The position numbers and the translations under genes are program-made. A model generated the notes under the pieces. The model ran no database searches and had not been told where the DNA came from. It saw only the letters and a list, made by a program, of their open reading frames with translations. Source: Argentina anserina (lineage: Eukaryota > Streptophyta > Magnoliopsida > Rosales > Rosaceae). From it: 64,000 nt of DNA. Positions 38,174-49,744 of the stretch are shown one piece after another (the first letter of the stretch is position 1; each line of letters opens with the position of its first letter). Location: the NCBI RefSeq assembly GCF_933775445.1, contig NC_065874.1, positions 31,876,501-31,940,500 of the forward strand, given 5' to 3'.

Positions 38174-38505
38174 ATGATGGAGTCTCCCACCAACCATTCT
38201 CAAAGAGCTTTTCTCCTCCTAGCCGTTTGGTGCAGTTCCTTGCTTCCTTTTCTAATTCAAAACCTAACCATGGACGCGCGCACACTTGAATCTGAACTCC
38301 CCGCACTGGGAGCTATTGGGCTCGAACGTCAAGGCCTGGCCCACGAGAGTTTTGGTCGCTGGATTCAAGCCGTCCAGGTAATAAATAAACGAGACAAACC
38401 CACTGCTTTATTTAGGTAACATTTCCACGCATATTTTACTCTCTTAATATTTTGAATTTGCAGAACCCCATTTCTTGGTTCGCCTCTGGTTTTTGGAATC
38501 CATAG
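38174..38505 (+). CDS. Candidate spliced small ORF, probably in the 5' leader of the CIPK gene
   Basis: An ATG at 38174 opens 68 codons ending in CAG|GTAATA (38377). A good acceptor TTTGCAG lies at 38457-38463, and the join continues in frame for 13 more residues (NPISWFASGFWNP) to TAG at 38503-38505, giving 81 aa. The N-terminus has a hydrophobic stretch (AFLLLAVWCSSLLPFLI) like a signal peptide or anchor. A further donor (AAAG|GTAACG, 38538) and an acceptor GCAG ending near 39255 suggest these are 5'-UTR exons of the downstream CIPK. If so, this is an upstream ORF; otherwise it is a small separate gene. I recognise no family. Confidence 0.35.
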
Positions 38506-39299
38506 CTATCGGAGTCCCTTCTCCTCCTTCATAAAGGTAACGTTTTTACTTTAATTTATGCCAACTTTTTAATTTGAACTCTTCAATTTTGTATATTTCA
38601 AATCGTTCAATCTCGAAACTGTGCCCTCTTAACGTTGATCAAGGTTGAGGAGAAGATTCAATTGCTAGTTTTTCATTAAGATTTGCGGCCTTAATATGAT
38701 CTTTTGATTCATGTAATTTATAAGAAATAAAAATTGAATCTTGAAGGTGGGGTGAGTTGAGTTTTGTGTTTTTAGAGCTGGGATTGATGAGTTTGTGCAA
38801 TTCTGGACAAGGGTTGCTTTCATTTCACGGAGAAAGTGAGAAAGGTTGTTGCTTTTTGGGTTTTGATGGTGATTTCCGTTTGTGATTTTTCAGGGTGGAT
38901 AGGCTTTAGACCACAAGTTTTGTGCTGAATTGTCAGTTTTGTTGAGGTTTTGATTGTTGTGTGCATAGTTTTAGCATTCCACTGGAAGTACAAAAGCCAG
39001 GGAATGCTGAAAGATGTGCCTAACCTCTCCGAACTCCGCCTCACAACTCCATAAGGTTGTAGCTTCGACAGAGCTACCCTTCATTTTACTTGCTGGTGTA
39101 AATTGCAGTAGGTTTGATCTTGATACCGAGCAGCAGGGTGATCCCACAAGCAGGTATGCCATGCCGGTTGTGTTGATGCACGACCATTGTGAAGACGGCT
39201 GAGCTTGTTATATTGCCCTAGACTCCTGCTTTGTGAGATTATATAGTGTTTGCAGGAGCAAGTTGTGTGTTTATTGTTTATAAGGTGTTGAAGCTTGAA

Positions 39300-40661
39300 A
39301 TGGATAATAATAGCTATATATTGATGCAAAGATATGAGTTAGGGAGACAACTTGGTAAAGGCACTTTTGCCAAGGTTTACTATGCAAGGAGCTTGATAAC
39401 AAATCAGGCTGTGGCGATCAAGGTTATCGACAAAGAGAAGATTATGAAGGTAGGGCTGATGGATCAGATTAAGCGAGAGATATCTGTTATGAGACTGGTT
39501 AGACACCCCAATATTATACACCTTTATGAGGTCTTGGCGACCAAAACTAAGATATACTTTGTCATTGAGTATGCCAAAGGCGGTGAGCTATTTAACAAGG
39601 TGGCTAAAGGAAAGCTGAGGGAGGATGCTGCACGGAAGTATTTCCAGCAGCTGGTAAATGCACTTGATTTCTGTCATAGCAGGGGAGTATATCACCGGGA
39701 TATTAAGCCAGAGAACTTATTGCTAGATGAGAACGATAATTTGAAGATCTCTGATTTTGGGTTAAGTGCCCTTGCTGAATGCAAGCGCCAGGACGGTCTA
39801 CTTCATACAACTTGTGGTACTCCTGCCTATGTTGCTCCAGAAGTTATTAATCGGAAAGGCTATGATGGTGTGAAAGCTGATGTTTGGTCTTGTGGGGTGG
39901 TGTTGTATGTCTTATTGGCTGGTTATCTCCCATTTCACGATTCAAATCTGATGGAGATGTACAGGAAAATTGGTAAAGCAGAGTTCAGATGCCCTAATTG
40001 GTTCTCACCAGAAGCACGCAGGCTATTGTGCAAGATGTTGGATCCAAATCCCAATACTAGAATCACCTTGGCGAAAGTTAGGGAGAGTTCTTGGTTCAGA
40101 AGAGGACCAAAATCCAAAGAGAAAGAGGTGGCTCCTGCAGGAACAGAAGCTTCAAGTCCCAGTGAGAATAATTTGGCTGCTGAAGTAAACCAAGAGTCGG
40201 GGAGACCTTCAAACTTGAATGCTTTTGATATAATATCCCTTTCTGATGGTTTTGATCTGTCTGGCTTGTTCGAGAAAAACTCTTTAAATAGGGAAGCCAG
40301 ATTCACTTCAAAAGAGCCTGCCACAGTCATCATCTCCAAGCTAGAAGAAATGGCCAAGCAGCTGAATTTAAAAGTGAATAAGAAGGATCATGGGTTGTTG
40401 AAAATGGTTCGACTGCAGGAAGGCAGAAAGGGTTATCTGTCCATTGATGCAGAGATATTTGAGATCACTCCGAATTTTCATTTAGTAGAGGTGAAGAAAT
40501 CAAATGGAGATACTATGGAGTACCAGCAAATGTTGGAGGACATAAGGCCTGCTCTGCGAGATATTGTCTGGGTTTGGCAAGGTGAGCAAGAACAGACGTC
40601 GCAAGAGCAGCAGCAGCAGCAGCAAGAACAAGAACTGCCACAGAATCAGCCACAATTGTAA
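39300..40661 (+). CDS. CIPK: CBL-interacting protein kinase, CIPK2-like
   Basis: An intronless coding region of 453 aa; the ATG at 39300 ([15 protein letters not shown]) is chosen over in-frame sequence upstream because the family starts just before the kinase domain. Kinase domain about residues 12-266: glycine loop GKGTFAKVY, catalytic lysine in [14 protein letters not shown] near residue 132, [20 protein letters not shown] activation loop, APE. The regulatory part has the NAF/FISL motif [20 protein letters not shown] with Asn-Ala-Phe at 307-309, which binds CBL calcium sensors and holds the kinase inactive. A PP2C-interaction region follows. The C-terminal tail is Gln-rich, with a CAG run at about 40605-40625. 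CIPKs phosphorylate transporters at plasma membrane and tonoplast in response to calcium. Sequence is closest, from memory, to CIPK2/CIPK10/CIPK20. Confidence 0.95.
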   Translation: MDNNSYILMQRYELGRQLGKGTFAKVYYARSLITNQAVAIKVIDKEKIMKVGLMDQIKREISVMRLVRHPNIIHLYEVLATKTKIYFVIEYAKGGELFNKVAKGKLREDAARKYFQQLVNALDFCHSRGVYHRDIKPENLLLDENDNLKISDFGLSALAECKRQDGLLHTTCGTPAYVAPEVINRKGYDGVKADVWSCGVVLYVLLAGYLPFHDSNLMEMYRKIGKAEFRCPNWFSPEARRLLCKMLDPNPNTRITLAKVRESSWFRRGPKSKEKEVAPAGTEASSPSENNLAAEVNQESGRPSNLNAFDIISLSDGFDLSGLFEKNSLNREARFTSKEPATVIISKLEEMAKQLNLKVNKKDHGLLKMVRLQEGRKGYLSIDAEIFEITPNFHLVEVKKSNGDTMEYQQMLEDIRPALRDIVWVWQGEQEQTSQEQQQQQQEQELPQNQPQL

Positions 40662-42240
40662 CAGAAAATGCATGTTTTCTTTTCATGTCTCCTAATTGTT
40701 TGTAGATTTCAGTTCCCTAAGTAATAATTCACTTCGTGTGTTTCCTTTGCAAGTCTCACGACTGTTTTAATAAATTTGTTCATACATGTGGATGGCTACT
40801 GGAATTATATCAAAGTTTATCACATATGGAATCTCCTTTTGAAGTTGCTTAAACTTACTGTACTCGGTTCTCTTCTCTGATTTGTGACTGCTCTTTGATA
40901 TTATTTTTGTTTGTCTGAGTCTACTTAGTCATTGATTTAAATTTTCTAACAAGATCACAGACCCTGTACAAATTTGATGGTTCACCTTTATCACGTACCC
41001 AGATTAAAGACATTTCAAGAATCAAACAAAGTACAAATGCTTCAATCTGTTAGACTAGTCAAAATATAAGCATCATTTACCAGTGTTTCAGTTACTCAAA
41101 ATTTTCTAAATTTCTCATTTATTTCTAAGAATTATAAGTTGCAAGTCTTCTGTTCCTTGTTTAAACAATGTAAATAATTGAACAAATCTTGAAACAATCT
41201 GAACTTTGTACTGTTTCTTATTGCCAATGACAAAATGTAAGTGGGATACTTGCAAGGTGCGAGGTCCGAAAAATAGGCCATAGTATATTGACACTCAAAT
41301 ATATTTCGAGATATTGGCATGAAGTATTTTAGTACACTCATATATGTACTACCACCAACATATCTCGACGACAGAAAATATGTCTATCTTGAGAGAAAAA
41401 ATGAGATGTCGGCAGATAATCTAATTTTTTTTTTGAAGAAAACAAGATTTTGATAGATATTTCAAACCTCGGATGAAAAACGAGATGTCGATAGATATAT
41501 AAAAAGTTTTGATATTTTAATGTTATGACATGCGTCAGCTCTCTGCTGTGATTTTTAATGTTATGACATGAGTCACCTCTCTGCTGATACACAAGTGCAG
41601 ATACAGACATCACTCATATCTTTCCTGAGGTTAGTCTGCGTGCACATGTTACACCTCCAGTGGTTCTGTATACATGATGATCATAGAAAGAATGAAACAG
41701 GCTCCTTATCCATATTTCAACTGCGTTACTTGTTGATCCTTGCCGACCTTACTGAAGATAGCCTGGCAACTAACAGTCTCAGTGCTCCTTAAACCTTTAG
41801 AACAAGGCCAATGAAGAAAATGAAGAACATATTCCCAGTCAAACTTCAAATGAGTATTGAAAGTCGGGTGGTTACTATAAGTTATTCAAGAACGAGTGTG
41901 TGAAGCAGAAGACTTTTGAAAACACCACTATGCCAACAATCAAAACAACACATCATCCTTTTTCCAAAATCATAACTCCTCTACAGAAGCAGATAGTGTA
42001 TGATGATACATTAAAATTGAATAACAGAATATGAATCAGAACAAGCGGAAATGAAAAAGAAAAATAGTTTTATTGCATTGAAGAGTTCAAACTAAACTAT
42101 TGGCACTATTGGGTGCTTACAACACGCCATGTCACCATCAGGCACTGATCACAATAACTCATCTGAATTTGTCGATCAAACAACAACATCGTCAAGCAAA
42201 CTTGCTTGCTCCAACAATTATGCACAATACTTGTTCGACT
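40662..42240. other. Region between convergent CIPK and SLX1 genes
   Basis: Contains the CIPK 3' UTR at the left and the SLX1 3' UTR at the right. A pair of short similar segments occurs near 41515-41585 (GTTATGACATGCGTCAGCTC / GTTATGACATGAGTCACCTC). No gene is seen. Confidence 0.55.
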
Positions 42241-44153
42241 CTATAACTGGATGAAATTAGGAGACTTAGTCAAGTCGATAATCTCAGGATAAGATGTAGG
42301 AGCTCTACTCTTCTTACCAAATAAACCATTTCTGCACAATGGCGATGGAGTTATTAGATCCACTACCTCAGAATTGCAAGGCCTGAGATAACAGTTGCTA
42401 GGAGACCGTTCATCATTCGCAGCTATTACAGTTGGTGATTGTTCCCTTGCAGGCTGATCCAACTTGGCAGTACTGTCATCAAACAAACCTATATTCTTAC
42501 TTACTTCTGTATTAAACGAGGGAAAGACATTGGAGTATGGCATTCTCACTGGTGACGTGATAAATTCCCCAGTAGTCTCTTCTTGTGCTTCTTTATTGCA
42601 TCCATAAAATTGACTGGGTGTATTGCCAATACCCATTTCCAGGTCATTTGCTGAATCTCTAACCATATAATCTGTTAATGTTTCTTCCCAGGATAGACCA
42701 CTGTTCATAGCTTCATCAGATATATCATTATACCACTCATCATCTCCAACTTCTTTATTCTGTGCATATACTCCCTTACTTCTATTGCCGGTATCAATGT
42801 GCCGATCATCTGTTGAATTATGACGTACAGGATCTGATAATTCTTCTACCTCTAATGTATTGATATTCATAGCAGCATCATTACCCTTTTCTTTACACCA
42901 CTCATCTTCATTGTCAGAAACATCTTCTGATATGCAGGAAGGAAGCTCATCCATGGGGCAAATTTTGACCTTCATCTGTTCTGGAAGGCGTGGACAACCA
43001 GCAGCATGCTTGGTATGTTCAGTTGAGAAAAAGTTCACAGTGAGGTTCAAGCTGATGACAAGCAGACAGACACAAAATCCATTCTTTTCAGTAACAGCCA
43101 CAACGCGTGAAAAAAATATAAGATTATACCTCCCCAAAGTAACAGCAAAATATAATGCATTCATCAACACTAGTCACGAAAGGCGAGAAGAACTATAAAA
43201 ATGATACCTCTCCCAAGGCGGTAAGGTAAGCATTGTGTATGCAAGTTTGATCTTATTGGCAAATCCTCCAAGGGATTTAAAGTTCGCCGCAGCCTTCCTC
43301 ACTGCCTTTGATACATATGGGTTCTGCCAGGCCCATTCGAACTGCAAAGGAAACATAGCAGGATCACAAAATTCAATCAATATCAATGTTCAAAACTTTG
43401 CTGCCGATCAATATTTACAAGGGACCAAATTGATCCTACTATTGGTGCTAACTCAATCCTAGCCCCCATCAAGCCAAAGGGTTCCTAGTAAACTAGATTT
43501 CAGATAACCTACTAAAGACACAATCTTTAAAAGAATCAAAAAACACAAACCCCAATTTGGATTCCAAAGAACACAACGGAACTACCCAAGTTCAATCAAG
43601 TCAATGATAATATATATAGCATCAATAAAGTTAATTACTTTGAGAACCATCTAGCTGATTGATCCCAATTTCTCATTGTAAATCCAAAACAGAAAGAACA
43701 AATGAACACACCTGAAGAGCTGAAGTGTTAGTTGGGAAGCCATAAATGCACAAAGCCATCTCCCACGGCCTCTTCTTCTTGGTTCTCCAAGCTCCTCTCC
43801 CAATCTCCCCATTGTGCTGCCTTATCCGCCGCCGTGGATTCACCGTGAATCTGCAAACGGGTCCCAGTCATCAGCCCCATTTCTAACCAAAAGTCCCAAA
43901 CTTTAAACAACCCACAACGAAATCAAAACCCAAGATCGATCAAAATCACTCTGGGAATTCAAGAATTGAATAAAGAACCAAAAAGAATTGGGGAGGAAAT
44001 CGGATCGAACCCAATATAGGTGTGGCCCTTGAAACGGGGGCAGCGTGACGTCAGCAGGTAGCAGGCGAAGAATCGGCCCCCTTCTGATGATTGTTCTTCT
44101 TCTTCTTCCGGCGCCGGTAGGGTTTCTGATGCGTTCTTTCTTCTCTGCCTCAT
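42241..44153 (-). CDS. SLX1: SLX1 structure-specific endonuclease subunit (GIY-YIG)
   Basis: Exons 44153-44011, 43850-43712, 43341-43208 and 43051-42241 join in frame to 408 aa. The GIY-YIG nuclease domain fills residues about 28-110: [35 protein letters not shown] with the metal-binding Glu78, then [17 protein letters not shown]. The domain is split across exons 1-3 at conserved points. The plant SLX1 segment [20 protein letters not shown] opens exon 4. The long C-terminal part is acidic and serine-rich, and I see no clear RING/PHD finger of the kind yeast SLX1 has. With SLX4, SLX1 cuts branched DNA such as Holliday junctions and 5' flaps in the nucleus. The gene converges with the CIPK2-like gene. 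The start ATG at 44153 gives a short acidic leader ([11 protein letters not shown]). Confidence 0.92.
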
Positions 44154-44329
44154 CCTTTCGATTTGGTTTGACAAGTGACAGTAAATCAGAGACGTTTAGG
44201 ATTAAAAGGGTGGAGAAATATAAAATACAATTCGACCGTTGGGGTCTACGGTCTATTTTACTATTTGAAATTCGGTTTGGTATTTCTACGATAGGTGGAA
44301 TGAAGCTAAAAGGCTGTAGGATGATACGT

Positions 44330-45279
44330 TGAGTAAATGTATATTTCCGAATGTCATCACTTCAATATCTTGGTTGATGCATAGGGTAAGGAAGGGAAGG
44401 TTGTGGAAGCCAATCGTGTGGTTCAAATGATGATTCAGATACATATTGAGCCTGATACGATCACATTCAATTCCCTCATGGATGGTTAATGTTTGCATGG
44501 GGAAATGAAAGAGGCTAGACGAGTTTTTGATCTAATGCTTGACAAGGGCTCCATGGTTGCTGTCCGGAGTTGTAATACGTTGAGCAACGGATACTGCAAG
44601 GACAAAATGGTTGATAAGGTTTACAAGATTTTCAAGGAAATGCCTCGTATGGAAGTAGTTCCCAATATCGTTACTTATAACACTATTATTGATGGTCTTT
44701 GCAAAGTGGGGAGACTACAAGAAGCCGAAGAGTTGGTCTCGGAGATGCTAAGTTGTGGCAAGCTTCCAAATCTTCGTACTTATGCTGTGATACTTGACGG
44801 CATGTGTAACATTCAGCAACTTCCTGTGGCATTAGAATTGCTCAAAGACATGGAAGCCAGCAAATTGGAACTTGATATTGTAGTGTACAGTATTATTGTT
44901 GAAGGTTTGTGCAAAGCTGGAAATATTGAATCCGCTAGAGATCTCTTCTGTGGTTTGTCATCCAAAGGACTTCAACCTAATGTGAGATCCTTCAATATAA
45001 TGATTCAGGGACTTTGTCAGCAGGGCTTATTAGTTGAAGCAGAAAAGTTGCTGAGAGAAATGGAAGGGAAGGGATGTTATCCCAATGATTGCACCTATAC
45101 ACATCATTATCAGAGGCTTGTTAAATAACAGCAAGACATCATGGGATGTAGAACTTATTAAAGAAATGAGGAAGTGTGATTTCTCTGCAGATGCATCAAC
45201 TACGGAATTGATACTTGGTTTACTGTCTAAGGATGTAGTGGATCCGGCTTTGTTACAGCTCTTCAAAGATTCACGATAA
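44330..45279 (+). pseudogene. PPR protein fragment (Rf-like), 5'-truncated and broken
   Basis: Consecutive 35-residue PPR motifs are plain, such as VTYNTIIDGLCKVGRLQEAEELVSEM and RSFNIMIQGLCQQGLLVEAEKLLREM. The open core is 44493-45128, with stops near 44381 and 44488 and a frame change near 45100, after which ..IIIRGLLNNSKTSWDVELIKEM continues in another frame to 45279. There are about six repeats where the family usually has ten or more, and no N-terminal targeting peptide. The style matches P-class Rf-like PPR proteins that bind organellar RNA. It is a partial retro- or segmental copy that is no longer functional. Confidence 0.85.
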
Positions 45280-45931
45280 AGTTGAATTGAGGCTTTGAGC
45301 TTTATCAAGCTCAGGTATGCCAATTTCTTCACCACTTCAAAGTTTTAAAATTCAATTGTTGTTTTATCTTTACTTAATTAGAATCAAAATTATATATTTG
45401 CTCTATGTGATGCAGGATTAGGATTTACTCCTTACAGTTGGTTAGTTTGCTATTGATCTTTAGTATTTGAAATTCCAGTTTTTAATTATGACCTTTGAAT
45501 TCAGTTAGCGGTCTTAATTCTAGGCTGTCACAGTGGAGTTAAGTTATGGTTCTCTGAAGAGAAACCTTATACCTTGCACTTATATGTTGCTTTATTTGAA
45601 GATTTATATTCGAGTCTTTTGATGTGTGATGGAAGATAGTCACAATTTTTTCTTGCTTGTTACTGGTTTTGAAAAAAATTATAGCAGCTTCTCGGTTTAC
45701 GGCAGTCTTAGTATATACAGGTATTTTTCTGTTGATAACTGCTTACATGTTTCAGGGTATTTATGGTTTGTTCTTGTGTAGATTCAAATTTTGAACAAGT
45801 TGGCTGAAGCCAATATTTAGAAGTCAACTTTGCATATCTTTCTTCTCTGCATGATACAATGCTTTGTCTAGACTTTGATCCCTTGAGGTCTCCAATGCCT
45901 GTGCTCTGATGCGATATGTTTGAATCTGCAG
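45280..45931. other. Non-coding spacer between two pseudogene fragments
   Basis: AT-rich, no coding support. It may hold decayed intron sequence of the fragment that follows. Confidence 0.4.
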
Positions 45932-46152
45932 AACAGGTAGCAGAACTCAGAAGCATTCAGAAGAAGGATGTCATCGGCTGGCACAAAATAAATTTGCAAC
46001 AACCACTTCCAAATGTTGGCGACTTGCAATTTGTGCTTCCGGTTGCAGCACAAACTTGAAAGAGGCTGATGCACAGCATGAGTCGGAGTCTGCAAGTCAT
46101 TGAACACCTTCCAGCCTTTAAGATGTCTGAGTTCTATCCTAGCAGTTGTTGA
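45932..46152 (+). pseudogene. Last-exon fragment of an M16 zinc peptidase (nardilysin-like)
   Basis: After an intact acceptor (TCTGCAG), one frame reads QVAELRSIQKKDVIGWHKIN. Later pieces in other frames read GCSTNLKEADAQ and QVIEHLPAFK..EFYPSSC before TGA at 46150. From memory these match the C-terminal end of plant nardilysin-like insulinase-family proteins (Arabidopsis At1g06900 type). At least two frameshifts are needed, and I see no other exon of such a gene in the window. It is a small broken remnant; the assignment rests on short motifs. Confidence 0.5.
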
Positions 46153-47806
46153 AAAATATCTGTTATTTTTGAATGTTTGATGGGAATATTGAACCGTTAG
46201 AAATCAATTTTATTCGCTGTTGTTGATAACTTTTATTAATTTGTTTTTTATCTGACATGAATGTAAATTATGCTGCTGGCTTTCTTTTATGTTTCCGTTT
46301 TTGTGGAAGTTAATTTGCTTCGATGTGATATGTTATAGATGTACTTCTAATATTGGTTTAAGTTAAAATCATCTGGAAACGGCCTCAGCTAAAACCTGAC
46401 CCTCACGCAACCTTTGAGGATCAAAATTGTCCCGAAAAGCAATAATTCTCCTATGAAATTGACGTGGTAGGGTTCGGATTTGGTGATTGTGATGCTTCTC
46501 CATATAACCTGATGTAGGGCTACATTTAATCTCTGTATTACTGCCTTGTTCTTATTTTCCCCTCGAGTTCTAGGTTGTATTTGATCATACAGTGTGATCT
46601 CGATAAAAACTTTAAAAAGAATAAAAGATCAAGTGTAAACTGTAAACTGTGGTACAAAGTAGGTTTCATGGTGTGTGCTGTGTAACTTCATAACGTTCTG
46701 TCTTTTAGTTACTCGACAATTCTCTAGCACAGTGAGTAAACTGGGTGCCAGGTGGTAAAAGCTGCTATAAAATTTCTCACCTGGTACAAGCTTCGCATTT
46801 CAAAAGGCATCCACCATCCAGCAAAATGTTATGGCTCCTTGATTCTCATACTCTAGGCTTGGAATGAAAAGTGCAAAGATCACTATCAGGTAGATCAAGA
46901 ATTAACTGCAAATGACCAATCCCACTTCCAACTTTAAGTGTAAGGAAAGTCTTAAGCAGTTCCACTCACAAGGATTTCTGTAATTCTAAAGCATGCATCA
47001 AACTGAAAGTTGAAACATGAACCAGACTACTGATGATCCTACCAATTAGCCGGTATGAGTAAATCATGTAGAGAATATCTTGCAACTAAGTATCCAGCTC
47101 TTATGATATCTAAACTTGCAATATCATGAATGCAATGACAACAGTCAAACAGACGGCATAAGACCAGCAAGCCGCATACGCTGTATGTGGTGTGCAATAG
47201 CCTGCACGCATGATTGATAAGGATTGGGGATTCTATTCTTCTAAGTTCTGATGCCTAAACCAATAAATGAGAAATGCACCACCAAGCAACCAAAAACTTT
47301 GATTATCCCTAACCAAGAAAAAGATAGAACCTCAACAGAAACAATTCCATTCTAAAAGTGTCGCACTTGATAACACTACTGCAGTTAGAGCCAACGGAGG
47401 TGAACTTGTCATAAACAACACATTGCTTCTATAAACAACATCCACAAGTAGCTGAAGTATATGGTATAAAAGCAGCCAAACCTTGTGATTTATAGCTTTT
47501 AAAGCATAGTAAGAGAACCACACCACACTTCAATGTTAGATACAGAAACCATATAATGGCAGTTGCAACAATTACATCTTACAAGGACACTAAGGATGGA
47601 CATTGATGAATGGTATAATTACAGCTGCATAAACCATTCCCAAAACCAGCACATACCAATGGAACAACTCAATTGGGTCTCTACAAATTACACATCTTAG
47701 CAAATGAGACTTCAATATCATACACCACCATCACCACCATAGCAGTTAATCCCAAACCTGAACATAAATGTGTTATTAGGAACAAGACCCAGTTCCTCCA
47801 AACAGG
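46153..47806. other. Intergenic DNA
   Basis: No frame with motif support and no clear repeat. The right end is the 3' UTR of the small gene at 47807. Confidence 0.45.
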
Positions 47807-48220
47807 TCAATCCGTTGACTTTGCGGAAGACGTGACCAAATGCCTCCATAGGTACCTTCCACTGGCCATGTCCACAAATGTCCAGAACCCAGATTCCATG
47901 GCTGAGCAAACCTGCAAAGAGACGCATAAAGATTGAAGCTTTAGCCAAAATGAGACAAACCCAGAACCAAAGACTGAAGCTTTAGCCAAAATACAGGAAC
48001 CAAGAACCAAAGGTTGAAACTTTAGCCAAAATGAGAGGAGCCCAGAAGAGAAATGGGTTACCTTGGAAAACCGATTGGGGGAGTTTGTGGGGTTTTCAAG
48101 GTGGGTGTCATCGTCGGTGGGAGTGGTCAATTGGGGCTGATCGGATTTGAGGTTTCTGAGGAGGAAGAAGCCGGCGAGAGTGGCGGAGAGGAAGACGAGG
48201 ATGAATCTGAGAGGACACAT
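47807..48220 (-). CDS. Small conserved plant protein with N-terminal membrane anchor, 87 aa
   Basis: Exon 1 (48220-48062) and exon 2 (47911-47807) join in phase 0 (AAG|GTT). The N-terminus MCPLRFILVFLSATLAGFFLL is a single hydrophobic anchor followed by a basic stop (RNLK). A short polar linker rich in Thr, Asp and Asn comes next. The C-terminus carries GFWTFVDMASGRYLWRHL. I recall small Arabidopsis proteins with the same MCPLRFILVF start and a FVDMASGRYLW end, sometimes labelled methyltransferase-related; no methyltransferase motif is visible and I would not use that name. Location is probably ER/Golgi or another endomembrane. Read-through of the intron gives a 137-aa frame, but the splice joins two conserved blocks and is preferred. 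Confidence 0.75.
   Translation of the reverse strand: MCPLRFILVFLSATLAGFFLLRNLKSDQPQLTTPTDDDTHLENPTNSPNRFSKVTHFSSGLLSFWLKFQPLVLGSCILAKASVFGSGFVSFWLKLQSLCVSLQVCSAMESGFWTFVDMASGRYLWRHLVTSSAKSTD
47931..48050. repeat. Three-copy intronic tandem repeat
   Basis: Within the intron of the small gene a unit of about 41 bases containing TGAAGCTTTAGCCAAAAT and AGAACCAAAG occurs three times with a few differences. Confidence 0.75.
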
Positions 48221-49744
48221 TTCGGGTTTTCCTCAATCTCTCAGACGGAGACGGACTCAATAGGAGAGAGTCTGAGAGAGAGAAATGTGTGCAATGGTTT
48301 GTGATAGTAATGGAAAGGTAAAAGAGGGGAAAAAGAAGAGGGAGGAGCAGGAAGAGGAAGGGGTGCAGTTGAAGAATGGTCAATTTTGGTTAGGGGGATG
48401 AGGTCATTGACCAACCAGAGAAGAAATGAATTGAGAAGTGGGGTGGGTTTGATTTATAATTTTGGAGACATGCGATGGATGCATTCGACCCACCTCATCC
48501 ACAGATGTCTCAAATAATTCCATGTCATTTTAACTCATCTGAATCTCGATCATTTAATCTTTAAAATTATGTCGCGTCTTTGAGTTTGCGAGTACATTAT
48601 GATAGTTGAGGTTCTTTGAGTTTACTGAGTACACGAAGATAGTATAGGTTTTGGGACATGATAACATGAGTTGGGATGGCTCAAGTGATCCAAAATTTGA
48701 TTTGGGGTATAGTTGAGTTTAATTTCAGCTATAGCTATGTCTATTTCGCTTCATTTTTCCCATTTACTACATTTTGGTTCTAAAACTGATGAAAGACAAT
48801 TTCATTTAGTAGAAACCATGATCCATGGCAGCAATATGAAGTTATGAACATTCTTAAGATTCCAGATCAAGAGAAAAGTGAATGCAACGTGCCAATATCA
48901 TGAAAAAATTGGGAAGAATATGAACATGCTTAAAAATTCAAAATCGGCTCAACGGATTGGAAAGGAACATGCATGCATAATATAGATGTGTACAAAGTCT
49001 ATTTCTTCAAACCTAACCGCGTTACCTACCATTGATTCTTAGACTATGTCAGACAAAATTATATGCCAACTGTTGGTTTTTTCTCTGCATTTATCCTAAA
49101 TGGAGGAAGTAAAGCTATAAAATAAAAGGTCCACCATGTTGCAAATTGGCATTGGATTCCACTATTTCTCACAACCAATGCAAGTTTTCAACCACTCACC
49201 AAGAACTAGTCTTTTATAATCCAGAAACCAAGAACTATTCTTCTCTTTGCAATTTTATTTAGTTCAAGGGTTATCATAGACCTCTTTTAAAGTAATTGAT
49301 GAACCAATAAATTTCCATCAACATGACCACTGAGAATCATGCAAAGCACATATAAGGCTAATTACAGGTCAGTTTCATAACAGATCACTCATCACTGTCA
49401 AATGCACAACATGAAATTCGAGTCAGCCATCCTTTTCTTGCCTGCAAGTCGAAAAATGGCATTATAGCACTCTGTTCGCGCAGGCAAGCAATTCTGCGGC
49501 ATTGTTCCTTTTGACTTCCAAATTTAAGGGTTTCAGCTTACCTGAAAGCACAAGCCAAAACATTTGCATAAGCAGTGTACCCTGTAGTCTGCAAGTTACA
49601 TAAGTAAAACTTCATCAACTAGTTAAGAAGAAGACCAAAATGTTGGGAAGTTGAAACAGAATACTAATGTCTGCAATTATTCATAATAAAGAGTTTAAGC
49701 ATACCCTGCAGATTCCAAGATGAGAGCACTATCCTGATTACACA
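48221..49744. other. Intergenic region
   Basis: The left part (48221-48450) is the promoter and purine-rich 5' leader of the 87-aa gene on the minus strand. The right part holds the 3' UTR of the GTPase gene. No other gene is seen. Confidence 0.5.

Noticed and set aside
42241..43170. Minus-strand 309-aa frame as a separate gene
   Set aside because: Its N-terminal part is intron sequence; from 43051 it is the last exon of SLX1, joined in frame to the GIY-YIG exons.
47807..48061. Unspliced 137-aa version of the small anchored protein
   Set aside because: It reads through a tandem-repeat intron; the spliced form joins two conserved blocks in phase.
48053..48304. Plus-strand 83-aa acidic frame
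   Set aside because: It is the complement of exon 1 and the leader of the minus-strand 87-aa gene.
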